From: JACDAN01 sp036554945
Lineage (GTDB): Bacteria; Actinomycetota; Thermoleophilia; Gaiellales; Gaiellaceae
NCBI GenBank assembly: GCA_036554945.1
Contig: DATBMH010000052.1
Location: 1 to 64,000, forward strand
DNA: 64,000 bases
Direction: 5' to 3'
The notes beneath the pieces are model-generated. The model was not told where the DNA came from. It made no database searches and worked only from the letters and a program-made list of their open reading frames with translations. Shown here one piece after another: positions 8,386-17,200 of the stretch (the first letter of the stretch is position 1; each line of letters opens with the position of its first letter). The position numbers and the translations under genes are program-made.

Positions 8386-9015
8386 CTAGCGGCGGGAGCC
8401 GAAGTCGGCGGTCACGATCGTGACCGGCCGGCCGTCGTACTCACCCGGCGCGTGCGCGAAATACGCGGCGCCGATCCCGACCTCGCGCCAGCTGCGCGAG
8501 AGGAGGTTCTGGCGGTGGGGCGGGCTGTTCATCCACTCGCGAACCGCGAAGGACGCGCTGTAGGTGTCGCTGCCCCAGAGCAGGTTCTCGCCGACGGTCC
8601 AGGCGTCGAAGCCGCGCGAGGGATAGAAGCGCTCGATCCGGCGCCAGAACGGCGTGCCGCTGAGCGAGTCGTGCTCGAAGTAGCCGCGGCGACCCATGTC
8701 CCGCGAGTGGAACAGCGCGGCGCTGCGAAGACGCGGGTTCAGGCGGAGCGGGCGCAGCCCGCGCGAGCGCCTGACGGCGTTCATGCGCGCGACGACCGAG
8801 CTCTCGAGCGCCGCCATCGCGGAGCGAACGGTGCGCCGGCGCTGGGACCGCGCAGTCGCGGGCCTCGCGGCCCGCTTCGAGTCCAGCACCTTGGCGTGCA
8901 CCGCGGTCCTCACGCCCTGCGAGACCGCCGCATCGCCTCGTGCGACGGCGAACGCCGACGCCAGAGAAATCGCCGCAAGGACGAAGAAAACACCCCTCCT
9001 CATGTTCCCTGCCAT
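8386..9015 (-). CDS. Secreted CAP-domain (SCP/PR-1-like) protein
   Basis: 209 residues. A signal peptide occupies residues 5-30 (MRRGVFFVLAAISLASAFA). A basic linker follows, then a CAP domain from about residue 70: MNAVRRSRGLRPL, FHSRDMGRRGYFEHDSL, GENLLWG, WMNSPPHRQNLLS. The domain motifs are complete. Role unknown; relatives act outside the cell or at the wall. An alternative start is Met5. A short C5/G5 inverted repeat lies 24 nt upstream of the first ATG. A second CAP gene is at 13349. Confidence 0.86.
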   Translation of the reverse strand: MAGNMRRGVFFVLAAISLASAFAVARGDAAVSQGVRTAVHAKVLDSKRAARPATARSQRRRTVRSAMAALESSVVARMNAVRRSRGLRPLRLNPRLRSAALFHSRDMGRRGYFEHDSLSGTPFWRRIERFYPSRGFDAWTVGENLLWGSDTYSASFAVREWMNSPPHRQNLLSRSWREVGIGAAYFAHAPGEYDGRPVTIVTADFGSRR

Positions 9016-9038
9016 CGGCAGGGGGCCCCAAAGCTACT

Positions 9039-9052
9039 CCCCCATTTGGGGG
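9039..9052. promoter_or_regulatory. Short palindrome upstream of CAP gene
   Basis: CCCCCATTTGGGGG forms six-pair arms (CCCCCA with TTGGGGG overlap) 24 nt upstream of the CAP gene ATG and 20 nt from the end of the AI-2E transporter gene. It could be an operator or a terminator hairpin for neither gene in particular. Low certainty. Confidence 0.3.
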
Positions 9053-9071
9053 ATATGACCGTTTACAAGTG

Positions 9072-10193
9072 CTAAACCGGCTCTGGCTCTGCGTCGCCCC
9101 GCTCCCGCCGCCCGCGAAGCCAGGCCAGCAGCAGCACCTGGATCGTGCCGGCGACCGGGATCGCGGCGAGCGCGCCGAGGACGCCCGCGATCTTCGCCCC
9201 GATCAGCACCGAGATCAGGATCGCGAGCGGGGACAGCTGCACCGTGCGGCTGTAGACGAGCGGCTGGAGGACGTGGTTCTCGAGCTGCTGGTAGACGATG
9301 AAGAAGACGAGCACGATGATCCCCGCCGGGATCGAGGTCAGGAACGCGACCGCGCTGACGATGATCGCGGCGAGCGTGGCGCCGGCAAGCGGGATCAGGT
9401 CGAGGATGGCGACGAGGAGCCCGAGCGCCACCGCGTACGGCACGTCGAGGATGAGCAGCACGATCGTCGTCGCCACCCCGGCGATGAGGCTGATCAACAG
9501 GTTCCCGGTCACGTAGCCGCCGACCGTCCGGTAGATCTCGTTGCCGATCCCGCGCCACTTCTCCTGGGACTCGGCCGGCAGCAGCGAGTAGAAGCGCTCC
9601 ATCCACTTCGGTCCCTCGAGGAGCATGAAGAAGGTCAGGAACGCGATGGTGACCACGGCCACGATGAACGTGATCACGCCCTGCGTCACCGCGATCGCCG
9701 TCCCCGACAGCCCGAGGACGCCCGTCGTCCCGCTCTGGTCGATCGCGTCGCGGACCCGCTCCTCGAGGTCGTAGCGCTGGGCGAGATCGCCGAGCGGACC
9801 ACGCCCGGCCGAGACGTCTTCCACGTAGTCGGGGACCGCGGCGACGAAGTCGGACACCTCTCGGACGAGCGTCGGGATGAAGAGGGAGCCGCCGGCGACG
9901 ATGACCCCGATCGCGAGCAGGAAGGTGACGGCCGTCGCGGCTCCGCGGCGCTTGAGACCGCGCCGCTGGAGCGCCTCGACCGCGGGGTTGAGCGCGAGCG
10001 TCAGGAAGACGGCGACGAGGATCCAGGTGAGCACCTGGCGCGAGATCCAGGTGACGTAGAGCAGCAGGAGGAAGGCGAACGTGATCCCGAGGACGGCGAG
10101 AACCGTCGTCGGGCGGACGCGGAGAATCCGCTCTTCCGCCGGCACGGGAGCAAGGATCGCGGGACGGTCGGACGTTTCGCGGGCGCGAGGCAT
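9072..10193 (-). CDS. AI-2E family transporter (PF01594 type)
   Basis: 373 residues with eight predicted membrane segments: an N-terminal pair (about 30-80), a hydrophilic stretch with PDYVEDVSAGRGPLGD, then a C-terminal cluster containing the conserved PLAGATLAAI and LENHVLQPLVYSRTVQLSP signatures. Family members export small molecules or exchange ions; the name from AI-2 need not apply. Divergent from the 97-aa gene at 10211 with only 17 nt between starts. Confidence 0.88.
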   Translation of the reverse strand: MPRARETSDRPAILAPVPAEERILRVRPTTVLAVLGITFAFLLLLYVTWISRQVLTWILVAVFLTLALNPAVEALQRRGLKRRGAATAVTFLLAIGVIVAGGSLFIPTLVREVSDFVAAVPDYVEDVSAGRGPLGDLAQRYDLEERVRDAIDQSGTTGVLGLSGTAIAVTQGVITFIVAVVTIAFLTFFMLLEGPKWMERFYSLLPAESQEKWRGIGNEIYRTVGGYVTGNLLISLIAGVATTIVLLILDVPYAVALGLLVAILDLIPLAGATLAAIIVSAVAFLTSIPAGIIVLVFFIVYQQLENHVLQPLVYSRTVQLSPLAILISVLIGAKIAGVLGALAAIPVAGTIQVLLLAWLRGRRERGDAEPEPV

Positions 10194-10210
10194 GGTGAAA
10201 TGTCAGCCGC

Positions 10211-10504
10211 ATGAGCCTGCGCGGCAGCCCGATCGAGCAGGAGGCCTCCCTTCCGGATGGCCGGACCTTCCTCATCAGGGTGGGCGTGCCGGACGACTCC
10301 TACATCCCGAAGCGCGAGCTCGACACGGTGACGATCGAGCTGCTCGAGGACGGCGAGGTCGCGGCCTCCGTGAACACCGTCCTGGCGCCCGAGCACGAGA
10401 GCGAGGCGCGGGCGCTCGTCCGCCGGGTCGCGACCGACCTCGAGTCCGGCGCGATCCAGCCGACCGCCGGAGCGATCGAGCCCCTGGCAGACTCCATCAC
10501 ATGA
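10211..10504 (+). CDS. Hypothetical protein, 97 aa, coupled to cyclophilin
   Basis: I do not recognise a family. It is acidic (many Glu and Asp), has no membrane segment, and contains alternating strand-like stretches (FLIRVGVPDD, TVTIELLEDGEV). Its stop overlaps the start of the cyclophilin gene as ATGA, so the two are probably co-translated. The coding character (G/C third positions) is good. Confidence 0.7.
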   Translation: MSLRGSPIEQEASLPDGRTFLIRVGVPDDSYIPKRELDTVTIELLEDGEVAASVNTVLAPEHESEARALVRRVATDLESGAIQPTAGAIEPLADSIT

Positions 10505-10959
10505 GTGCCGCGACACTGCACACGAGCGAGGGCGCGATCGAGCTCGAGCTGTACCCGGACGACGCCCCGAAGACGGTCGAGAACTTCGTGAAGCTGTCCC
10601 GCGACGGCTTCTACGACGGCGTGATCTTCCACCGCGTGATCCCGGACTTCATGATCCAGGGCGGCGACCCGACCGGCACCGGCATGGGCGGTCCCGGCTA
10701 CGAGTTCGAGGACGAGTTCAACGAGCACCGCGTCGTCCGCGGCGCGCTCGCGATGGCGAACGCCGGCCCGAACACGAACGGGAGCCAGTTCTTCATCGTG
10801 ACGGCCGAGGCGACACCGTGGCTGGACGGCAAGCACACGGTGTTCGGGCGGGTGACCTCCGGGATGGACGTCGTCGACCGGATCTCGGAGGCCGACCGGG
10901 ACAGCGGCGACCGGCCGCACGAGCCGGTCTCGATCGAGCGCGTCGAGCTCGCGGACTAG
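10501..10959 (+). CDS. ppiB: Peptidyl-prolyl cis-trans isomerase, cyclophilin type
   Basis: 152 residues. Cyclophilin core motifs are all present: FHRVIPDFMIQGGDPTGTG with catalytic Arg, ALAMANAGPNTNGSQFFIV, and WLDGKHTVFGRV. No signal peptide, so cytoplasmic. ATG at 10501 overlaps the preceding stop. The gene symbol is by family; PpiA and PpiB types cannot be separated securely here. Confidence 0.93.
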   Translation: MSAATLHTSEGAIELELYPDDAPKTVENFVKLSRDGFYDGVIFHRVIPDFMIQGGDPTGTGMGGPGYEFEDEFNEHRVVRGALAMANAGPNTNGSQFFIVTAEATPWLDGKHTVFGRVTSGMDVVDRISEADRDSGDRPHEPVSIERVELAD

Positions 10960-10964
10960 CGCGA

Positions 10965-11035
<71 letters not shown>

Positions 11036-11058
11036 GCTGCGGACTAGCGTAGCGCCCG

Positions 11059-11823
11059 ATCTCCCGCCCCGACCCGTACTCCTGGACCGTCCACCCCGAG
11101 GCGACCCTCGGCATCGCCGTCCTCGTCCTCGCGTACTGGCTGGCGATCCGCGGGACCGGGCCCGAGCGCTGGCGGATCGCGTCGTTCGCCGGCGGCTGCG
11201 TCCTGCTGCTCGTCACCGCGGTGACCCCGCTCGAGGCCTTGACCTACCACCTGCTGTCGATGCACCTGCTCCAGAACGTGATCCTCGCGGAGTGGGCGCC
11301 GGGGCTTCTCGTCCTCGGCATCCCGCCGACCCTCGCCGAGCGGCTCGGTCGGGTCGGCGTCGTCCGGCAGCTCACCCGCCCGCCGGTCGCGCTCGGGCTC
11401 TGGCTGCTCGCCTACTTCCTCTGGCACCTGCCGCCGGCCTACGACGCGGCGCTCGAGCATCCCGCGACGCTCCTCCACCTCGAGCACGTCTGCTACCTGG
11501 CGGCAGGGACGCTGCTGTGGTGGCCGGTCTTCCAGGACGCGCCGCACCGGCTGTCGAACGCGGCGCGCGCGCTCTACCTCTTCGCCGCCTTCGTGCTGGC
11601 CAGCCCGGTCGGACTGCTGCTCGCCCTGGTCCCCGAGCCGGCGTACGACTACTACGTCGAGGGCGGCGGGCTCTGGGGTCTCGGCCCCCACGCCGACCAG
11701 CAGATCGCGGGCGTGACGATGTCGGTCGAGCAGGCGCTCGTCTTCTTCGCCGTGTTCGCGGTCTACTTCTTCCGCTTCCTCCAGGACGAGGAGCGGCTCG
11801 AGGCGCCGGCCGGGCCGAAATAG
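11059..11823 (+). CDS. ctaG: Cytochrome c oxidase assembly protein, CtaG/caa3 type, with no standard start codon
   Basis: Polytopic protein used in building caa3-type oxidases. Conserved features: LSMHLLQNVIL, PLL-type helices, LWHLPPAYDAAL and a second histidine-rich segment LHLEHVCYLAAG. The first GTG is at 11221, but the frame is open from 11053 and the stretch 11080-11220 encodes the expected N-terminus (YSWTVHPEATLGIAVLVLAY). No ATG, GTG or TTG lies between the in-frame TAG at 11050 and 11221. I use the ATC at 11059 as a provisional start. A base error or a true rare start are both possible. Confidence 0.82.
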   Translation: MSRPDPYSWTVHPEATLGIAVLVLAYWLAIRGTGPERWRIASFAGGCVLLLVTAVTPLEALTYHLLSMHLLQNVILAEWAPGLLVLGIPPTLAERLGRVGVVRQLTRPPVALGLWLLAYFLWHLPPAYDAALEHPATLLHLEHVCYLAAGTLLWWPVFQDAPHRLSNAARALYLFAAFVLASPVGLLLALVPEPAYDYYVEGGGLWGLGPHADQQIAGVTMSVEQALVFFAVFAVYFFRFLQDEERLEAPAGPK

Positions 11824-11836
11824 GCCGGTCGGCCTA
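11821..11836. repeat. Palindromic motif TAGGCCG-N2-CGGCCTA, copy 1
   Basis: Perfect 7-bp arms with a 2-nt centre, beginning in the stop codon of ctaG and 41 nt before the PAS gene. A 13 of 16 match lies at 18195-18210. Could serve as an operator for the PAS gene or as a ctaG terminator stem. Confidence 0.45.
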
Positions 11837-11876
11837 TTGCAATCGCCAACCGAGGCTGCAAGCGTGTCGGTGGGAG

Positions 11877-12260
11877 ATGGCAACGCCGCAGCTAGCGAAC
11901 GACCAGAAGGATCTGGTCCAGGAGACCCTCCTCGGCGAGGCGCTCGAGCATGCCCCGGTCGGCGCGATCGTGCTCGACGAGGACGGGCGGTACCTGGCCG
12001 CGAACAGGATGGCCTGCGAGCTGTCGGGGTACGCGCGCGAGGAGCTCCTGGAAGGCGGCGCGAAGGCCCTCGCGGCGAACCCGGAGCGGGTCCCGGAGAC
12101 GATGGCCCGCATGGCCAGCGGCGAGCTCCAGTCGGGCGTGTCGCAGCTGCGCCGGAAGGACGGGACGACGCTGACCTGCGAGTACCGCGTCGGCGAGACG
12201 CGGAGCGGCGGGATGCCGTTCTACGTCGTCGTCTTCTGGGCAGCCGCCGACCCCTCCTAG
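11877..12260 (+). CDS. Stand-alone PAS-domain protein
   Basis: 127 residues from the ATG at 11877 (GGGAG just upstream). A single PAS core is visible: ALEHAPVGAIVLDEDGRYLAANRMACELSGYAREELLEG, followed by FRKDG-like QLRRKDGTTLTCEYRV. There is no output domain, so it would act by binding a partner. The start lies just after a palindrome shared with the region before ispH and the large histidine kinase. It ends next to tRNA-Pro on the other strand. Confidence 0.82.
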   Translation: MATPQLANDQKDLVQETLLGEALEHAPVGAIVLDEDGRYLAANRMACELSGYAREELLEGGAKALAANPERVPETMARMASGELQSGVSQLRRKDGTTLTCEYRVGETRSGGMPFYVVVFWAAADPS

Positions 12261-12334
12261 TCGGGACGGCCGGATTCGAACCGGCGGCCTCCTGCTCCCA
12301 AAGCAGGCGCGCTACCAGGCTGCGCTACGTCCCG
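12261..12334 (-). tRNA. tRNA-Pro (anticodon TGG)
   Basis: Acceptor CGGGACG with CGTCCCG, discriminator A. Anticodon stem CCTGC/GCAGG, loop TTTGGGA gives TGG. T-loop TTCGAAT. Confidence 0.95.
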
Positions 12335-12370
12335 CTGAGTCAAGTGTAGGAGCAAGCTAGGCTGGCCGCG

Positions 12371-13285
12371 GTGACCCGCCGGCCCGCGCTCGGCTACGCG
12401 ATGGTGCTCACGGCGGCGACGCTCTGGGCCCTCAACGGCGCAGTCTCGAAGGTCATCCTCCAGTCGGGCGGCGTCACGTCGGAGCGGCTGGTGCAGGTCC
12501 GCTCGACCGGGGCGTTCCTGCTCCTCTTCGCGGTCCTGCTCTTCTGGCGGCGCCGGACGCTTCGCGTGCGCGCCAACGAGCTGCCCTTCCTCGCCGTCTT
12601 CGGCGTCTGCGGGCTCGCGTTCGTCGCCTGGTTCTACTTCGTGGCGATCGAGCGGCTCGAGATCGGCGTCGCGCTGCTGATCCAGTACGTCGCGCCGGTG
12701 CTCGTCGCGCTGTACGCGCGGTACGTCCTGCACGAGCCGGTCCGGCGGCGGATCTGGGCGGCCCTCGCGCTCTCGCTGATCGGCCTGTCGCTCCTGCTCC
12801 AGCTCTGGAACGGCCTCGAGCTGGACGGGATCGGCGTGCTCGCGTCGATCGGCGCGGCGTTCACCTTCGCGCTGTACATCCTCATGGCCGACCGCGGGGT
12901 CCGGCGGCGGTCGACGAGCTCGCTGCTCACCTACGGGTTCCTCTTCGCGGCGCTCTTCTGGGCGATCGCCCAGCCGTGGACGAGCTTCCCGTGGGAGCTG
13001 CTCGACGACAGCGTCTCCCTCCTCGGGCGCCTGGAGTCGATCGAGCTGCCCGTCTGGCTGCTGATGGGCTGGATGGTCGTCTTCGGCACCATCGTCCCGT
13101 TCGGGCTCCTGGTCGGCTCGCTGCGCCACATCCGGCCGACGCGGGCGGGGATCCTGGCCATGTTCGAGCCGGTCGCGGGCACCGCGATCGCCTACGCGTG
13201 GCTGGGCGAGAAGCTCGATCCGCCCCAGCTGATCGGCGCCGCCGTCGTCCTGGTGGGCATCGGATTGGCTCAGACAGCCAGGTAA
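12371..13285 (+). CDS. EamA/DMT-superfamily transporter
   Basis: 304 residues with ten predicted helices forming two EamA repeats (about 10-140 and 155-300). Repeat signatures include ATLWALNGAVSKVIL, VALLIQYVAPVLVALYARYVLHEP and the second-half copy AGILAMFEPVAGTAIAYAWLGEKL. It is probably a metabolite exporter; the substrate is unknown. GTG start at 12371, 10 bp after a C-rich spacer from tRNA-Pro. No obvious partner gene. Confidence 0.9.
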   Translation: MTRRPALGYAMVLTAATLWALNGAVSKVILQSGGVTSERLVQVRSTGAFLLLFAVLLFWRRRTLRVRANELPFLAVFGVCGLAFVAWFYFVAIERLEIGVALLIQYVAPVLVALYARYVLHEPVRRRIWAALALSLIGLSLLLQLWNGLELDGIGVLASIGAAFTFALYILMADRGVRRRSTSSLLTYGFLFAALFWAIAQPWTSFPWELLDDSVSLLGRLESIELPVWLLMGWMVVFGTIVPFGLLVGSLRHIRPTRAGILAMFEPVAGTAIAYAWLGEKLDPPQLIGAAVVLVGIGLAQTAR

Positions 13286-13348
13286 TTCCTGCTTGTAAAT
13301 CGGGTTCTTCCCCCTCCGTCCCCGACTTCTGGCAAACTGCCGCGCCGA

Positions 13349-13840
13349 GTGGTGGGAAGCCGCACACTTCTCGCTCTTCTCGTCGGGGGGATCGCGGTCC
13401 TGGCGCTGGCGCCGGGAGCCCTCTCGTCAGGCCTGGGCGCTGAGGCGCAGGCTTCGAGGCAGGAGCAGAGCCTGATCCACGCGATCAACCGCGCGCGTGC
13501 CAATCACGGACGGGCGCCGCTTCGCCTGACCGCGCCGCTGCAGCGCGCTGCACGGTCCCACTCCAACGCGATCCTCCGCACCGGCAACTTCACGCACGGC
13601 AACTGGTACAAGCGGCTCCGGCGCCACGGCGCCCGGGGCCGGACGCTCGGCGAGACGATCGCGTGGGGTGTCGGGGGCGACGGCTCGGCCGCCGCGATCG
13701 TCCGCATGTGGCTCCGGAGCCCGTCGCACCGGGCGACGCTCCTGCACGGCGCGTTTCGGTACGTGGGCGTCGGGGTCGCGAACGGGACGTTCTCCGGGTT
13801 CCCCGGTGCCGCCGTCGCGACGGCAGACTTCTCGGGCTAG
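13349..13840 (+). CDS. Secreted CAP-domain (SCP/PR-1-like) protein, second copy
   Basis: 163 residues. Signal peptide at residues 1-30 (LLALLVGGIAVLALAPGAL), then a CAP domain: LIHAINRARANHGRAPLRL, ARSHSNAILRTGNFTHG, LGETIAWG, MWLRSPSHRATLL. Two adjacent GTG codons (13349, 13352) could both start it. Its stop shares the four bases CTAG with the stop of the convergent response regulator. Paralogue of the gene at 8386 but clearly diverged. Confidence 0.86.
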   Translation: MVGSRTLLALLVGGIAVLALAPGALSSGLGAEAQASRQEQSLIHAINRARANHGRAPLRLTAPLQRAARSHSNAILRTGNFTHGNWYKRLRRHGARGRTLGETIAWGVGGDGSAAAIVRMWLRSPSHRATLLHGAFRYVGVGVANGTFSGFPGAAVATADFSG

Positions 13841-14289
13841 TCGACGAGCAGCGTCCGGAGCTCGGCGATCTTCTCGCGGCGCAGCTCGTCCCGCTCGCCG
13901 CGCCGGACCCGCTCGAGCAGGTTCTCGACGACCGACGCGAGCTCGACGGGGTTGAACGGCTTCGTGATGTAGTCGACGCCGCCGAGCTCCAGGCCCTTCG
14001 CCCGGTCGCGGAGCTCCGCGCGGGCGGTCAGGAAGACGAGCGGGATGTGGCTCGTGGCCTCGTCGTCGACCAGGCTCTCGGCGACCTGCCACCCGTCCAT
14101 CCCCGGCATCATCACGTCGAGGAGGATCACGTCCGGCCGCTCGGCCCGGGCGGTCTCGACGCCCGAGATGCCGTCCGCGGCCTCGAGCACCTGCATGCCC
14201 TCGGCCTCGAGGTTCACCCGGCAGAGCAGCCGGATCGGCGCCTCGTCGTCGACGATGAGCACCCGGGTCGCCGCTCCGTGCATCCCCAC
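13837..14289 (-). CDS. Single-domain response regulator
   Basis: 150 residues, one CheY-like receiver. The acidic pair sits in RVLIVDDEAPIR, the phosphoacceptor Asp in VILLDVMMPGMDG, Thr in VFLTARA and Lys in YITKPFN. After the receiver only a charged helix remains, so there is no DNA-binding output. The GTG start lies 2 nt after the stop of the large histidine kinase, so the two are a cognate pair in one operon. Confidence 0.92.
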   Translation of the reverse strand: MGMHGAATRVLIVDDEAPIRLLCRVNLEAEGMQVLEAADGISGVETARAERPDVILLDVMMPGMDGWQVAESLVDDEATSHIPLVFLTARAELRDRAKGLELGGVDYITKPFNPVELASVVENLLERVRRGERDELRREKIAELRTLLVD

Positions 14290-14291
14290 GG

Positions 14292-17200
14292 CTATACCCG
14301 GCTCTCCGAGACGTCAGTCGCCGTCATGGGGAGCTCGAAGACGAAGCAGCCGCCGCGGCCGGTGTCGGAGTCGACCCAGACCCGCCCGCCCATCGCGCTC
14401 GCGAGCCCGCGGGCGATGAAGAGGCCGAGGCCCGTGCCGCCGGCGGCCGGCCCGGTCGCCTCCGCCCGATAGAACTTCCGGAAGATCCGCTCCTGCTCGC
14501 TGACCGGGACGCCGGCGCCCTCGTCCTCGACCCGCACCTGCACCGCGTCGCGCGTCCGGCGTGCGGCGACCGTCACGGTGCCGCCGCGGGGCGAGAACTT
14601 GACCGCGTTGTCGACGAGGTTCGCCAGGACCTGCCGGACCTTGTCGCGGTCGGCCGAGGCGTCCAGCGGCTCCTCCGGGATCTCGACGACGAACCGGCGG
14701 CCGTTCGCCAGCTCGCGCTCCGCGCTCTCGACGACGTCGGACACCACCTCACGCAGATCGGTCGGAGCGAACTGAACCTGTAGGTCGCCGGCCTCGAGCC
14801 GCGCGACGCTGAGGAGCGCGTCGACGATGCCGGTCAGGCGCTGCGCCTCGGTGGCGATGTACCCGAGGAACGTGCGCCGGTCCTCGTCGGCGAACGCGAC
14901 GTCCTCGCGCAGAAGCGTCTCGGCGAAGCCGTAGATCGAGGTCAGCGGCGCGCGGAGCTCGTGCGAGACCGTCGAGACGAAGCCCGACTTCAGCTGCTCG
15001 ACGAGGTGGTCGGAGGACACGTCCCTGAACGCGTAGATCCGGCCCGCCACGGCGCCGGCCGGGTCCCGCATGACGGCCTCGCTGACCGAGAGCCAGACCT
15101 CCTCCTCGCCGCGCCGGATCTGGATCAGGCCCCGCCCCTCCTCCGAGGTCTCGTCGGGCTCGAGGCTCCGCTGGAGGACGTCGGCCGGCGTGCGTCCCAT
15201 CGCCTCCGCCGCGGGGACGTCCGTGATCCCCTCCGCGGCCGCGTTCCAGAGGACGACTGCGCCCTCACGGTCGACCGCGACGATCCCGTCCGCGACGTTG
15301 CCGAGGATCGCCAGGCTCCGCTCGCGCTCGAGCACCACCCGCTGGTAGAGCTCGGCGTTCGAGAGAAACGCGGACACGTTCCCGGCGAGTGCCGCAAGCG
15401 CCTCGACCTCCTCCTCGCGCCACGAGCGTGGATCGCGGGCGTAGACCGCGAGCACGCCGTGCACGCCGCCCTCGGCGCCGACGAGCGGCGCCCCGAGGTA
15501 CGCGGCGTAGCCGGCGTCGAGGAGCGCGTCAGAGCCGTCGACCAGGCCGTCGGCGCGCGCGTCGCCCGCAGCGACCGGGCCACGGGACTGGACGACCTCG
15601 CCGGCCAGCTCGCCGACGGCGGACACGCGGGTCCCGATCGCGGGCTCCGTGCCTTCCCCGTGCACCGCGCTCACGACGAGCTCGTCGCCCTCGAGCAGGC
15701 TGACGGCCGCCGCGTCGGCGCCGACCAGGCCCGGCGCCTGCTCGACGATCTCCTCGAGGATCGCCTCCGGGTCGAGCTCGCTCGCGAGCAGGGTCCCGGT
15801 GCGGGCCAGCTGCTGGGCGATCGCGCGGTTCCGCCGCTCGGCCTCGAACAGCTCCGCGCGCTCCAGTGCGCCGCGGGCGGCCGAGGCGAGGTGGTGGGCG
15901 AGCTCGATCTCGTCGTCCGAGAACGCCTGCTCGTCCGCGAAGAAGACGAGGCCGATCCCCGTCTGCTCCCGCCTCGGCGCCTCGACGGGGACGGCGATCA
16001 GCGACCGGAAGCCGCCGCTCGCCGCCAGCTCGCGCCACCGCTCGCCGAACCGGTCGTCCTCCGCCACGTTCGGCGACGCCAGGACCCGCTTCCGCTGCGC
16101 GGCCTCTTGGAGCGCCGGCCCGTCGGGGCCCTCCGCGAGCTCGTCGCGCACCGCGCCCGAGAGCCCGTGCGCGCCTGCGAGCCGCAGGCCGCCGTCGCCC
16201 GGCATCAAGACCGCGGCGAAGCTCCCGCCGAGGGCCTCGCTCGCCGCCTGTGCGACCGCGTCGAGCGTCTCGTCGAGCGACAGCGGCTGGGCGAGCACGG
16301 AGGCGATCCGGAAGAAGCCGCGCTGGATCCGCACCTGGCGCGAGCTCTGCTCGATGCTCGCGACGTTCCGGAGCGCGACCGACCCGAGGCTGGCGAAGGC
16401 CTCGAGCACCTCGACATCCTCGGAGCTGAAGCGACGGTTCGGGTCGTTCGTCCCGACGCCGATCACGCCGCGGACCTCGCCCCACCACGTCATCGGGGCG
16501 ACCATCGCGGCGCTGAAGCCCTCGTAGGCCGGGTGGGGCTCGGCCACGTCCTCGTAGTCGCCCGAGACCACGGCCTGCCGGCGCCGCATCGCCTCGCCGG
16601 CGAGCGCGGTCTCCGCCGGGAACTCGAACTCGACGAGGTCGGCCGGGAGCCCGTAGACGGCCGCGCAGCGGAGGACGCCTCGTCGCGAGTCGAGCAGGTA
16701 GCAGTCGGCGGCGTCCGCCTCGAGCAGCTTCGTCACCTCGACGACCAGCCGCTGGAGCACCGTCTCCACCTGCAGCTCGCTCGTCATCACCTGTGCCGCC
16801 TGGACGAGCGCGGCCTGCCGGTCGAGCCGGCGCCGGTTCTCCTCCAGCAGCCGCGCCGTGTGCAGTGCGAGCCCGACCTCGCGCGCGACGGCCTCGGCGA
16901 GCCGGATCTCGGACTGCTTCCACTCGGTCGTCTCCGCGCGGTGGAGCGCGAAGACGCCGATCACCTGGTCGAAGACCTGGATCGGCGTGGCCAGCACGGC
17001 CTTCGTCCCGATGCGGAGGAGCGTCTCGACACGTCCGAGGCTCGGGTCGCGCAGCTCCGGCTCGTCTTCGACGTCCCCCACCACCACCGTGCGGCGCTCG
17101 CGGGCGGCGAGATTCGCGACCGGCAGGTTCGGTGCGGCGGCGCCGACCGGTGCGACGTCCTCGGCGTCCCACTCGGCTCGGATCGGCATCGGCTCGCCCG

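Noticed and set aside
9060..9075. Repeated AGTGCTA strings near 9066, 18105 and 51277
   Set aside because: Seven bases are shared with no common context; expected by chance at this length.
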